Below, piece after piece: positions 1 through 13,300 of a stretch of DNA of 50,073 nt (positions are counted from its first letter, which is position 1; each line of letters opens with the position of its first letter). The stretch lies in the NCBI GenBank assembly GCA_026770575.1, contig MU657530.1, forward strand, positions 1,548-51,620, in the 5' to 3' direction. The notes under the pieces were generated by a model. It saw only the letters and a program-made list of their open reading frames with translations. It was not told the DNA's origin and searched no databases. The DNA comes from Pelagophyceae sp. CCMP2097 (taxonomy: Eukaryota > Sar > Pelagophyceae). The position numbers and the translations under genes are program-made.

Positions 1-1344
1 CACTCGGCGCCGAGGCGAGTCGCAAGACGAGTTTGGGTGCGATTTTGCATCGGCGATTCTGGTTGGGAAACCCGTAGGAAGCCATTGAAACTGTCGCGAG
101 CGGCAGAGGCGAGGGACGACGGAGGAGGACCCGCAGTCGTGGTCGACATACGGGGAAGTTGCGGGATTGAAGAGCGAATGGCGTCAGCCTTCAGAACCAC
201 GCTCGCAGCTACTCGCCGCCTGGATCTTCGCAGACTCTTCGCAGATTCAGCTCTACGTCGGTGACTGGCTCGACGCCGTCGGCGCCGGTCCCTCGGTCCC
301 GTTCCGTGGCGCGCGTCGGACCTTGAAGCTCACGTTCGGTCCGTCGGTCCCAAAGACAGCGCGGGAACGGCGAAGCGCGCCTCGTCTACGATGAAAGCGC
401 CCCGCGTCTACAATATCGGGCCTTAGACGGGTCCCGACGCAACGTTTCGACGCCGACCGCCCAGCTCGCGCCGACGGTGCGGCCGCGCAGTCGCGAAAGT
501 GCACCCCACACAGACACAAATGGCAGACTCTGCGAATCTCGTAGACCCTCGCCACTCGCAAGAGCGACGGCGGTCGACCCGCCTCTCGGCAGCCCCTCGA
601 GCCACGCGCGCCGGCCCGAGCGGAACAAGGTGGCCGAAAGGGTCCAGAGAAGGGCGCGTCTTTACGACTCGAGCCGATTCGAGACGATGGTCGGAGGTCC
701 AACCTGGACGCCCCGGCCTCGCGCCGAACCTTCCAGAGTCCCCCCTCCCGGCACATGGCGAGGCCGAAGGGGACGAACATCCGGGGACAACCTCAACTCT
801 CGACGACGGCCCTACCAGTGTCCTGCACACGCCCTCGAACGCGCTGGCCCACCCGCCGCCCGCGGGCAGCGAAGGGGCCACGCGGGCACGTTTGGGACCT
901 GGCCGTTGGGACATCGACGTTGGTAAGAGTGCCACATCGACGCACGACGGTAGTCAGAGAGTCACATCGACGCCTCACAGCGACTCTGGCCTCCAAGCAG
1001 AAGCGGCCCCGGCGCATCGGAGCGCGGGCGGCTTTGCGGCCCGCCCCGGCGCGCGCCCCGGCGCCGTCCCGCGGCGAGCGCCGTGGGCCGATAGCAAAGC
1101 AAACCGTCGGGGCCGTTTACCGTTTCGGCAAGGCTTTTTCGGCGAAAGGCGCAACCTTTCTCAGTGTGCGCGTCGTCCACCAAGGGACGTCCAGGGCGTC
1201 GGACCGCCTCGCGCGTGCGCCGCGCCTGGCCCGCCGCGCCCGCGCTACGTCCGGCCGGCGCGCGCCGAAGCCGAAGGGTGTCGACGGGTGTCGGACGGGT
1301 GTAGACGGGTGTTCGGCGTGTTTCGACTCTGACGGCCTCTTACC
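1..1344. other. Upstream region, no recognised gene
   Basis: GC-rich sequence before the CEP290 start. The overlapping open frames here are arginine/proline/serine-rich on both strands and look like compositional artefacts of high GC. Short imperfect repeats of GACGGGTGT lie at about 1280-1320, just before the start codon. It may hold the promoter and 5' leader of CEP290 or the end of an unseen neighbour; I see no clear motif for either. Confidence 0.5.
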
Positions 1345-4300
1345 ATGGCGGAAGACCCTTCGTATGAAGAGCTCTACGAGGAGAACCTCGAGCTCCTCGA
1401 GGAGAAGGAGAAGCTCACCGCCAAGGTCCGCGAGCTCGAGGGCGCGTCGGCTTCCGGCCGCGACGCCAGTCGACTTGGGGAGCAGACGACGGCCGCGCTC
1501 CAGCGCGCGCAAGCCGACTTGGCCGCCGCGCGCCTCGAGGCGTCGGACCGCGGCCGCGCCGTCGACGCTCTGAAGAAGAGGCAGGAAGGCTGGGACAACG
1601 AAAAGGCCAACTTGGAGCAGGTCCGCCACTTCTCCCCCTTTGCCGTCACTGGGCCGCGCCTCACTGGACCGACCGCCTGTAGGCGCTTTCGGACAAGGAC
1701 GACCGGCTTCGACTCGCCCTCAAAGGCAAGTCTTGTTGAGCAAACCGGGAGGGATTCCAGAGTCGCTTTTCGCCCGACTGCCCTATGCAGGCACACAAAA
1801 GCTCGACGGCCACAAGGACGCGCAGCGCGAGGAGCGGCGCAAGCAGACGACGACGCAGCGCGAGCTGCTCGAAAGCGCGGCGGAGTGCGTCTGCTTTTGT
1901 GTGCCGGCAAGGAGGCTTGGTCTGCGCGAGGGCCTCTGCGCGAGGGCCTCTTCGAGAGGCGCTCTTCGAGAGGCGCTCTTCGAAAGGGCGCTCTTCGAGA
2001 GGGCCTCTTCGACCGAGGCATTCTTCGAGAGGGTCTCTACGAGGGGCCTCGCCGGAGGCTGTGGCGTCGACGCGCGCCGCGTAGGAATGAGTCTATGCGA
2101 GCAGAGGTCTCAACCTTAACTTCCCAATTGGGCGTCCTCACCGGCGCTCTCACGGTGGCAGCCGCCGAGCGCGACGAGATCCTGGCCATGCGCGACGCCG
2201 CCGACGCCGCGCACGACGACGCCGAGGTGGGCAAGCGGCGTACACCATACAAGACCATGCAAGACAATTTCAGCACCCCCGATAGGCCCGCTTCGACGCC
2301 GCCACCTTGGACGTCGACGAGGCGCACGCGCAGCTCGAGCGCGCGGCGGCGGAGCAGGCGGCGCTGCAGAAGAAGCTGGAGAATTTCAACGAGGCTTCTG
2401 CTCGGAGGGAAGCTGCTCTCCGAAGCGAGTTGGTTGAGTTTCAAGACGAAGTTCAAAAGTTGCGGCAGACGACCAAGGTCGGGGCCTTTACGTCGCAGCT
2501 GGACTCTTCCGCAGCGGCGCTGTCGCAAGAGAGAGCCGAAAATGAACGTTTAGATGCGGAGAACGTCGAGCTCGCGGTGCTCGCCGACTTCTTGAGGCAG
2601 CGGGTCGAGTTGCTCGAAAAGGGCGAGGCGAATTCGGAATCCTCGGAGGCTGGCAAGCTGCGCGACGACTTTGCCCAGGCGGAAACGAAATTGGCCGAGG
2701 CGGACTCGCGGCATACGTCTCTCGAAGACGAGATCGCACGTTTAGAAGCCGAATTAGCCGACGACCGGGAGTTATTGGCCATGGCCGCCGAGCGCGGCGG
2801 CATGGGCGTCGCGGAAGCCGTTCGCAGGAACAAGCGGATGAAGGTGCTGCTCAGGGATCGGGAGAGGCAGATCGAAAAGGGGGCCGACCGCCTCGCCGTC
2901 CAAGTCGAAGCTTCGGAATTTTTGCACGCCTCCATTGCTCGTTTCAAGCTCGTACTCGACGGCGCCGGCGACGCGCTGACGGCGCTGGCGACGGACGCCG
3001 ACGAGGAGGCGCTGGCGGTGGAGTGCAAGGCTTGCGCGGACAAGGATTTCATGTTCGACGGCGTCGAGTTGAGAGGCGACTCGTTGAGCCGCGTGGCGCA
3101 GTTGGAGGCGGCGCACCAGCAAGTCGAGCAGCAGCTCGACGATCTGGAGGAAGAACGCTTGAGGTTGTTGAAGCGGCTGAGAGACACGGCCATGCACGTC
3201 TCCGACAAGGGCGTGCGCTTCGTCGGCGAAAACCCGCGTCTTTCTTTCAACAAGGGCAAACTCCGGACGGTCCCGCGTCTCATACGGACAGTCCGAAGGT
3301 GACCCCTGGACGGGACCGATGCGGCCCCTCGACGGTCCCGTACGGCCCTTGGACAGTCCATCGACGGCCACTCGACGGTCCGGAGACGGCCCCTCATACG
3401 GCCCCTCGTCGGTCCGACGCGCCCCTTCGACGGTCCGACGCGCCCCTTGGACGGTCCGGAGACGGCGCGTCGGCGGACCCGCAGTCTCTGGGGCCCCACG
3501 GGCTCCACGGGCTCGCCGAGCCCGCGTGGGCCCACGGGGGTAAGCTGGGCGCTGCCGTCGATGGCCCTGCGACGTCGCCCTCGATACGGCGTCAAGCCAG
3601 AAAACGCCTCGGTCGATTGTGGTGCCGTGCCAGAGTCGCGATTTGCATCTTGAGAGTCGCGCGCACGTGGGCGTCGACGCGGCCGTCGGACGACCCTTTG
3701 GGTCGATTGAAGAAAGGGTCTTTTTGGGAAACATTTTGGCAAGATGTTGCCTTTGGCTTCCCTGCGGGAGCCTGGGGAATTTTCGCCTTTGGCTTCCCTT
3801 TTGCCTTTTCGCCGACGCCCCGCGCCCTAGGCCTGACGCAGCAGCAGCTGGAGCAGGTGCGGAACTTCGCGGCGCGGCTGCGTTCGAGCGCGGAAGAAGA
3901 TGAAGCTTTCCTCGCCCAACAGACTTTTGACAACGACGACTTCACCGGCGGCTCGTCGATGCAACGGAGAGCCCTCGCAAAGGTCAGTCGAGCCTTTGGC
4001 CGCATACGCCATTTTGGGAAAAGGCGCTTTTGAAGATTTCGTCGTCTCGAATCGGCGTCGCAGGTGAAAGCCGCGCGCGTGCAGGACCAGCTGGCCATTT
4101 GCCGCTTGGAGGAGCGGCTGCGCGGGTTGAAGCGGGCTCTGAGAAAGGCGACTGGCGGGTCGATTGAAGACTCTCTTGAAGGCGACGTGGACGCCGACGA
4201 CTTTGAGGCGGGCGACCCACCCGAGCTGGCGGCGCTGCTGCGGCGCGAGCTCGGCTCGCTGACCGAGGCGCTGCAGCTCGGCGGCTCGCGAAACGAGCCG

Positions 4301-7300
4301 GCGGCGCAGCCTTGCGAGCCGCATTTGGCGAAGATGCTCGAGGTGATCCAAGCCCAAGAACGTACAGGCCCGCGTCGACTGAAACACCATGGGCTCATCC
4401 TTGCCCGGGTTTTTGAACCGCCCTCGGAACAAGCCCGGGCTCTTTGGGCTGCCACTTGCAAGGCCCCTGCAGGCCCCTGAAGCAAGGCACATTTGATGGC
4501 CAAATCAAGCTGCCGGTTCCTTACAAAGCGTTCACAGGGCCCCTTCAAGGCTCCTCGCTCTTGACAAGGCTCCTCGCCCTTGACAAGTCTTTCGCAAAGG
4601 GCCCCTGTACGGACGACGGCCGCTCGGTTGGAGGACGGGCCTCCCATGCGCTCCCCTCGTACGGCCCTCGCAAGGCCTCGGGGTGCCCTCGCACAAGGCC
4701 TCGGGGTGCCCTCGCACAAGGTCTCGCGCGCGGGCCCCGAAGAGGCGGTCCGTTGCCTACGGTCCCTCGCAAGGTCCCTCGCAAGGCTCTTCGCGCGGGC
4801 CCTGACCTTGCACGAGTCGTGGGCCACCCCTGCATTACGGTATCTGTTTTGGGACGGGTCCGAAGCTTCGGCCCCTCTTGCCCCAGGAATCCCGTCGTGG
4901 TCGAGCCGGGGGCCCGAAAGAGGCCTTTCGAGCAGGCTCTTGCGAAGCTCCTCGAAAAGGCATGCGCACAGCTCCTTGACCCGACTCGTTGCCCTTGTAC
5001 GGTCCCTGGCGCGGCCCTTTGCAAGGCTCGTCGGCCTCTTTCACGGGGAAGGCCTCTCACAAAGTCTCTTGCAAGGACGTCCTTGCACGGCCTCTTTCAC
5101 GGGGAAGGCCTCTCACAAAGTCTCGGGCAAAGGCGTCCTTGCACGGCCTCTTTCACGGGGAAGGCCTCTCACAAAGTTTCTTGCAAGGACGTCCTTGCAC
5201 GGTCCTTCCTCGAAAAGGGCCCTCGCAGGGCCCCCTGCTAGGTCTCTTGTCAAGGCCCCTTTGAGCTTGTCGCACGGTTCCGGAAAGGGTTCCTGAAAAG
5301 TGACCATGCCGAGATGGGTTCCTGAAAAGTGACCATGCCGAGATGGGTCATTTTGAAACCGACTTTGGAAGGCGGGTCCGAAGCAAGGCGCCCATCGCAA
5401 AGGACCGAGAAGGAGGCCCAAAGCAAGGCGCCAAAGAAAAGGGCCCTTGTCCTCTGCGTGGCCTCTTCTCCTCGTGCGGTCCGAGGGCCTTGGAGCACGC
5501 TCCCTTGTTCCAACGGCCCGCTGCAAGGCCCTCCGCACGGGCCCAAAGCACTCTTCAAGGGCCATTGCACGCGAGGCCGGGCAGACGGTCCCTCCCAAGA
5601 CCCATCCTGGACAGGCCTCGCCCAAAGCAAGGCTCCTCGTACGGCGCCGCGCACGGACCCCCGCGTGGGATTCAACCGACGCCATACGGGGATCCCACGC
5701 GGGGTGCCCGTGCGGCGGCTCAGGGTGCGGACGAGCGACCTTTTGCTGGGCGCGCGGGGTCCCATATGCGGGGTCCCATGTTGGGGCCCTCGATGGGCGC
5801 ATCTGGGAAGGTCCCAGATGGACGCGGGATCACGGAACCACGTTTCTCCCTATTCGAGCGCCCTTGGACCGTCGGCGCCGCCTTGAGAGTGCCTTTGGAC
5901 CCCTCGAGGGGACTGGTTCGTCGGCCCCCGGACGGGGGCCCCAGACAGGGGTCGGAGCAAGGCCGAAGCACTGGAGACGCTCCACGGACCCGGAGACGGG
6001 CCCCGGAGACGGGCCTGGAGGCGGCATCGAGGGACCCGGAGAGGCTGGAGACGGTTTTGGAGACGGTTTTGGAGACGGTTTTGGAGACGGTTTTGGAGAC
6101 GGTCCCTCTGCGATCCCTCGACGGTCCGGGAGACGGACCCTGAGAGGGCTCCTCTGCGGCTCAAAGACGGCCCGGAGACCGGCTCGGAGACGGCCCGGAG
6201 GCCGGCTCGGAGACGGCCCGGAGACGGTCCCTCGATGGTTCCGGAGACCGGCTCGGAGACGGACCCTCTGCAGTCCGGAGACGGTCCGCCAAAGGTCCCG
6301 GAAGCGGGCCTGGAGACGGGTCCGGAGACCACGGAGACGCCGCATCATGAGACGGACCCCGAGGACGACGCCCCCCAAACCCCTCTAGCCGCCGCGCGGG
6401 GTGCCGTACGATTCTCCGTTCTTTTGTCGACGTCACTCGTACGATGCATTTAGGCAACGGCGCCGAGCTCGCCGCGCGTTTGGACGACGCGCGGGCCGAG
6501 GTTGCGGCGCTGCGCGCGTCGGCCGTCGGCGGTGGCCCCGCGTCGCCGCGGGTGCGCGAGACACCTTCATTTCGAGGTGCGCAGCCGAAGAGCCCAAGAG
6601 GCGAAGAGGAAGATGTGGCCTCGTTTGCCTTCGCCGGCGTGACGGTGCGCGCGGCGGGGTACCAGGGCGCGGCGGCGAATCGCCAAACGGGTGCGAATCA
6701 AACGCCGCTCCACTTTGGGCACAATGCGGGCGGCGACACCGTCCGAAGCGGCTACACACAGTTTGGCATCTCCCAGACGCCGCGGACCACGCAGGGCCGC
6801 GCGCATTTGGATCGCATGACCCGAGGTTTAAAATTACCGGACGAGGCGTGGGCCGGCGAACTTCGAGACGCGCACGCGGCGCTGGCCGAAGCTCTCGAGG
6901 CTCTGTCCGAGTCTGGCCAAGAGTGCGCGGAGCAAGGTGCTGCTCTGGCGCTCCTCTCGGGCCGCTACGCGCTGGCGCGGCAGCACGTGGCGGTTCTGTA
7001 CGACGAACACGTGCAGTATGTCGAAAAGGCCCAGGCTTTGGATGTTCAGCGCTTGGCGGACATTTCCAGACTGCGCGAGCAAAAGGAACTGGCCGAGGTG
7101 GAGGCGGCCAACTCCAAACGTCTGGCGCAGGTTTTGGAGGAGGGCGACTCTCTCAAGCTGGAGTGCCGGGATTTGACGCGGCGAGTGACACACTTCGAGA
7201 TGAACGAAATGCTCTTGCGGAGGCGCTACGCCATCGCGGAAGAGAGCCGAATCGGCGAAGCCCAACGTCGAATCGGTGCGGAAAGGGCGCTGAGCGAGCT

Positions 7301-10300
7301 CGAGGCGTCGCTCAGAGGACGCATCCTGTATTTAGAGCTGTGGAAGCAGGGCGCGTCTTCCAGGGTGGACCGCCTCCAGGCGGAGCTTGCAGAGTCCGTG
7401 CCGGCCAATCTGGCTTGTGCGCGCAACGCAGAGCTCGAGGCTCTCAGAGACGAGCACGTCGAGCTCATCCGCGACGCGGCGTCGCTCAGGGCGGAGCTGA
7501 CGCGGCTGCGCGACTGCCCGCGCATGGTCGCATCTATCCGCGTCGGCCATGCGGGAAGCCGCTTTCGAGACGGGAGCCTCGGCGCAGTCAAGAATGTGCC
7601 TTTCTCCCCCTGCTTCGGCGCGGCTTCGAGGCTCCGGCGAGGTTTATGAGATGCCGCACGGGATGCAACATGCGGGATGCCACATGGCCGACGGCGTTCC
7701 CAGCCGGCGCGCTGGAATCCCGTCGAGGGCCGGAGACGGTCCTCTGTTCCGACGGTCCGATGCGGCCCCCCGACGGGCCCGAGACGGCCCCTCGACAGTT
7801 GATAAATGGTCCATCGACGGCCCTCGGCGGTTCATCGACGGTCCGAAGCGGCCGCTCGACGGCCCGACGCGGGCCCTACATGGTCCCATGCGACCCCTAC
7901 ACGGACGGTCCCACAGCGACCCTCGAGGGTCCTCCACGACGCTCGACGGTCCCGAGACAGACCCGAGACGGTTGCAAGGGGGCTCTTCGAGGGTCCGACG
8001 GGGGCCGAAACGGTTCGTCGGGTCGCTCGCCGGTGGGGAGTGGCCTTAGGCCGCGCGAGTCCAACGCCGGGGGGGGACGATCCCGTCGACGAACGCGCGC
8101 ACGTAGGTCCACTCCAAACAAGCTGAAGATTCGGCCAAGGTCGCCAGGGTGCGCGCCGAGGCGGAGTTGTCGGCGGTGTCGGCGCGTTTGGCGGTTTACG
8201 TCGACAAGTCCGTTTCGTCTGCGAACCCCGACGTCAAGCGTTTAGTGCAGGAACTCGCTCAGCTCCGCGGCGACAAGTCTCGTTTAGAGGTCGAAGTCGC
8301 AATCTTTAAAGAGGCGGCGGGCCTCGCCACGGCGCGCGCAAACTCGGCGACGGAGGACTCGGAGCGGTCCCGGGAACGATGCCAAGTCGCGGAGGACGAA
8401 GCCCGCGACGCGCGCGACCAAGCCGCCGACGCCCGGCGAAACGCCTCGCGCGCCTTGCAGCGCTTAGGGGACGCGGCGACGGTGGAGCAGGCCTCGGTGC
8501 TCAGAGCGGCGGCGAGGGCCGCCCAGGATTTGTGCTCCGGGCTCAAGCGCGAAAACTTTAGACTGGCGGAGCTCGCTTCGATTGCGTCTGCCCAGGCGGC
8601 CGCTTTCGCGCGCCAGAAGGACGAAGCCGCGGCGGACCACGCTGCGGTCCTCGAGAGGGCTGCGGCTTTGGAAGCGCGGTCCGACGACGACCGCCACATC
8701 GGCAAGCTGCAAAGGGAGCTTTTGGCGGTGAAAGCGACTTATCGGCTCTTCGCCTCGAAGCGACGACCGGCGCCGGTTGAAAGTGGCGGCAGCACAAAAG
8801 TCGCCAAAAAGGCGCAAGCGAGAGGCGTTTGAGGGCGGCATCCGGGTTTTATAGAGGCTTTTATAGAGGCAAGGCACGGGCCGGGGAGACACGCTGGCGT
8901 CCCACAAAAAGGACGGGCGAGCGGACAAGACGCATCGCAACTAGGTACGAGGCGCTCCGGGGCGCGTTGCGCCGCAAGGAGGCGACGGCGTGCAAGGCCG
9001 AGGCCCAGCTGGACGCACGGGACGAAGCTCTCGTCGCTCTCAGAGATGAGCGGCACGCGCAAGTCGAAGCTCTGCGAAGAGCCCTGGGCGAAATTTCCCG
9101 CTGCGTGGCCCCAGCTCACAGAGCGCGCGCCTCCAAGGCGGGGGCCGACGCTCTTGCGCTGGCGCACGGCAGCGCCGGCGTGCGCGGCGGGCGTCTGGCG
9201 GCGTTTGGGGATTCGGCCGACGACTTGGCGCAGGACGAAAATTCGACCAAGTGGACAAACGCGTTAATGGTCGACGACCGCGTCGACGCGGCGCGGCATT
9301 TGGGCCGCGAGATCTTCGCTTTACAGAATCAGGCCAGGGGTCGAGAATCCGAGCTCGCGGCGTCGGAAGCGGCGCGCGAGGTTCTCGAGGACCGCGCCAG
9401 CGGCCTCGAGCTCGAACGCGACGCGGCGACGCAGCTGCTCAACGACCTCTTGGCGGCGCAAGGTTTAGGGGCGACGGGCACGGGTTCGACGTCGCGGAAT
9501 TTGGCGGCGGGGCAAGCAGCGAAGCGGATTCTTGTCTTGTCGGAAGAAGTGAAGAGCGTCAAGCTCCAAAATATTGTCGAGAAGCGCGAACTTGTTTCGT
9601 CAAAGGCCGCGTCCAACAAAAGGTCCAACGGAGATGGCCTTTCGGCGCATGCGACGTCCATCGACGGACAGTCTGAGAGGGGCCTTCGATGGCCCTGCCC
9701 CGCGCCGCCCTTCGGCCCGACGGGGGCCTCGACGGCCCCGTGCGGCCGTTCGACCGCCCCGTATACGTTTGCTGCAAAGTTTTTTGGGGGGCCTCTACGT
9801 TTCTGATTGCGCGCGCGTGAATGCGAGTCGACGGATAGGTTGCGCGACTCGAACCGGCGTCTCCAAGCCTCGGTCGCCGCGTCGGAAGACGCCCTGGCGA
9901 CGGCGGACCGCGCGCGCGTCGAGGCGGAAGCCAAGGCGCTCTTGCACGTCGGCAACGCCTTTTCGCCCGAGGGCGGCGATGAATGCTTTGGGTCGAAGAA
10001 GCCACTGCTCGGAGTGGACCCTCGGGCGCTGGCGGCGTTGGCTTTGCAGTTGGGCATGGGGTCTGCGGAGTTGGGCACGGGCCGCTCCATCCAAGGCACG
10101 TCTGCGGCTTTGGCAAACGTGCGCCTCGACGAAGCTTCGGAGCGAGCCAACGCGGCGCACAAGGGCGCCCTGGAGCTGGCCAACGACGTCCGCGAGGCGC
10201 GGCAGCTCGCGTCTTGCGCAAAGCAAGGCGAGGAAGAGGCCTTGAGGAATGCGGCGCTGCTGGCGAGGGCCGTGGACTACTACGAGCGCACGTCCGGCGA

Positions 10301-13300
10301 GTCGGCACAGGACGCGGTTCCGGGGTTGGCGGCAGCCAAGGCGTTTTTGAAGCAGCGCGGCGTGGCCGGCGGCGCCACTCTGTCGCCGCGGACGCGGCCG
10401 GCGCAGCGCGACGCCTTTGACAGGAACGACCAATCCCGACTGCAGGCGATTGCGACGCAGACGATTGCGTCGCTGAAAGCGCTGGTGGCGGAGAAGAATC
10501 GCGCCTTGGCCTTGGCCGAGTCGCGCCTGGAAGAGGGCCGGGAAGCGTTCCGGCGAGAAGCCGTCGCGGATAGGGCCGAGATCGAAAGGCTGACGGAGAA
10601 AGTGTACCGCGAGCACGAGGACGCCATTGACCAGCTGCGAGGTGAGCGGGGTCTTTGTTGGGGATGCTCGCGCTTTCATCGGCACCGAATGCCTCTTGCC
10701 GCGAGGGACGTTTGGAGCGGACCCGCCCCTCGAAAGGCCCGCTTCGCAGAGGCCCGAATAGAGAGCGAGACACGAAGAAAGAGCGAAAAGAAGCCCCCCC
10801 TCGAAGACCCTCGCTTCGAACCAGCCTCGTGCGGACGAACAAGGGGACGTTTTATAGGCGCGGCGGCGACGATTGCGCGGGCCGACGCCAACGCCGGCGG
10901 GCAGGAGGACGGCGGGGGCATTCTGAGTCGCAGGCTCGAGCAAGTCGCGTGCGGGCCCGCGTCGGGCATGTGCCGTCGTGGAGAACCGGACTGCCACTTG
11001 GCGACGGCGAGCTCTTGTGATTTGCATGGCAGAGGCTGCACGAGCATGATGGGGTGTTGGTGGCCGTCTTCCGCGTCACGCGGTTGATTCCGTGGATGGC
11101 GGGTGATTGCCGGAGTTTGACAGACGCTTTTGTAACCGACGCTCTTGTAAACCGCCGCTTTTGTAAACCGCCGTACAACGCCACGTGCGAAACCGCAAGG
11201 GCCTGTGGCTAGGTCGGAGCTGCGCGAGCAGCGCCACCTCAACGGCGACCTCGAGCGGCAGGTGCGCCTGCGCTTGGCGGCGGCTTCCGGGGGTCCGAGG
11301 GTGGAGACTTCTTGTAGTTTAAAGCCTACCCTCCGAATTTCACCGCCGACCGTTAGATCGCCGCGGCGCGCGCCGTCTCGGAGCGCGCCGAGCTGCGGTG
11401 CGCGGAGTTTATGCGCGAGATCGACTTGCAGAAGCGAGAAAACGGCGCGGTCTCGTTTTGAAAACTTACGTTTTGAAAACTTACGTTTTGAAAACTTACG
11501 TTTTGAAAACTTACGTTTTGAAAACGCCCCTTTGAAGAGGCACCAGAGCGAGACCATGATGGGGTTTTCGAGACCGAGGCCTCGATACCGGGCCCCGGAT
11601 ACCATGGGTGCCATGCGCGCACCGCGGGTCTCTCGCAGAGGGGCTTTCGGGGAATACCGGGACTTTGACGAGCAACGACGTTCGAGAGGTGCCCTTCTTG
11701 GCTTGCGTCGAGACCATCCTGCAATCCGCCCGTCTATCGAGACCACGGGAGCGGGGGCGCCGGGCCGACACGAGGTCCCTTGTCGGCGACTTGATCGGGC
11801 CCTCGCCCTTGAGCGTAATGCGATGGAACCGGGCTTTTTTTGCAGGTCGGACCTCGTCGCGCTCGCGGCGCAGCTGCACGCCGCCGAGGTGCGGATTCGA
11901 TGCGCACGATTTCGATTCGATGCGTCTCCGATTGGATGCCTAGAAGATGGACGCCCCTCGGCTTGTCACCCCTCTGCTTTTCGAGCACTCGGCCGCCTCG
12001 CGCGCCTCTTTGGGCCAGGCCGACGTAGGAGCGGCGGTTGCGCCTCGTCGAGGACAAGTCGGGCCGGCAGGAGGTTCGGCGGCTGCAGGTGCCTTTGCCT
12101 TTGGCCGACGAGGGGCATCTTGAAGTGACGGAGGTCGAAACTCCACGACGCACTAGGCCTCGCTCCACGACAAGGAGGCCAAACTGCGCGGCTTCCGAGA
12201 GGCTTTGATCAAGTTGAAAAATGAGTTCGTCTCGGCGGAGGAGTCTAACGCAGTGGCCATGGTGGCTCACAAAGAGGATACAATCGCCCGCGACGACTCG
12301 GCCCTCGACGCGCTGCGCGAATCGGTCCAGGCTTTAAAGGCGCAGTTGAAGGTCCGTCGTCTCTTGGAAATGCACTGCCTGCCGCGACCCCCAAAGGGCC
12401 CCTCGAAGATGGTCTCGTTTTCCAAAGTCATCCTCTCTTGCAAGTTTCGCTCTGGCCCAAAACGCCATTAGGCTGTCCGCAACGAGTCCAAGGCGTCGAG
12501 GACGGAGATCGAATCGGCTAGACACGGCGCAGTCTGACACGCAACCTCGGACGGTCTTGGGACGCCGCCGGTTTTCTTTTTTTGGAGAGGCCCTCGCCGC
12601 CGCGGGGCCCTCGAAATAAACGACCAAGGGTCCCTTGATGAGGCGTATGGCACAGGCGCGCGCGGAGCGCGACAAGCTCAAAGGCCAGCACGCGCGTTTG
12701 CGCGGCGAAGTCGACGCTCTCTCCGGCACGGCCAAGGAAGCGGAGGGGCGGGCGCGAGAACTCGACGACGCTTTATCGAGGGCGCGCAAGGAGTGCCGCG
12801 AGCTCCGGGCCAACGAGTCTGGCGCCGCGTCCGACTTTTGAAAACGAGACGCCAGAGTTCACTTTCGAAGCGACTTTGCGAAGAGACGTCGTCACGGGCT
12901 TGGTGCAAAAGGGACCGGGCAAAGGCAATCGTGTATCAGGGTCTTTGGATCAGGGACCGGGCCAAAGTGACAAAGGTCAAAGGGACCTTGTATCGGGGAC
13001 CTGAACGGGACTTGCATCGGGGACGTCGTCACAGCGAACTTGCGGACTCGTTTTGCGGCCTCGTTTCCCGCAAGTCCGACCGCAGACGCTTGAAGCGCGT
13101 GTCCGATTTATTGTATGGAGAAAATTATCGATGGGGGTCAGCGGGACGCGGGCGAGTTGTCACTGGGGGTCTGCCACGGGGACCTCGCCACGACGACCTT
13201 TTCGCGGCGAATTCATCTGGGACCTTGTCATTTGAACTTTTCAAAAACCCGTGCCGCAGGGACCTTGTCAGAGGGTCCTTGTCAGAGGATTCTTGGATAG

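Noticed and set aside
253..1332. Several long overlapping open frames on both strands upstream of CEP290
   Set aside because: All are Arg/Pro/Ser-rich, mutually overlapping and lack any motif. In GC-rich DNA stops are rare, so open length alone is not evidence.
5830..6378. Minus-strand Pro/Ser/Lys repeat proteins (PKPS repeats)
   Set aside because: They are translations of the GGAGACGGTTTT minisatellite inside a CEP290 intron; the repeat explains the open frame.
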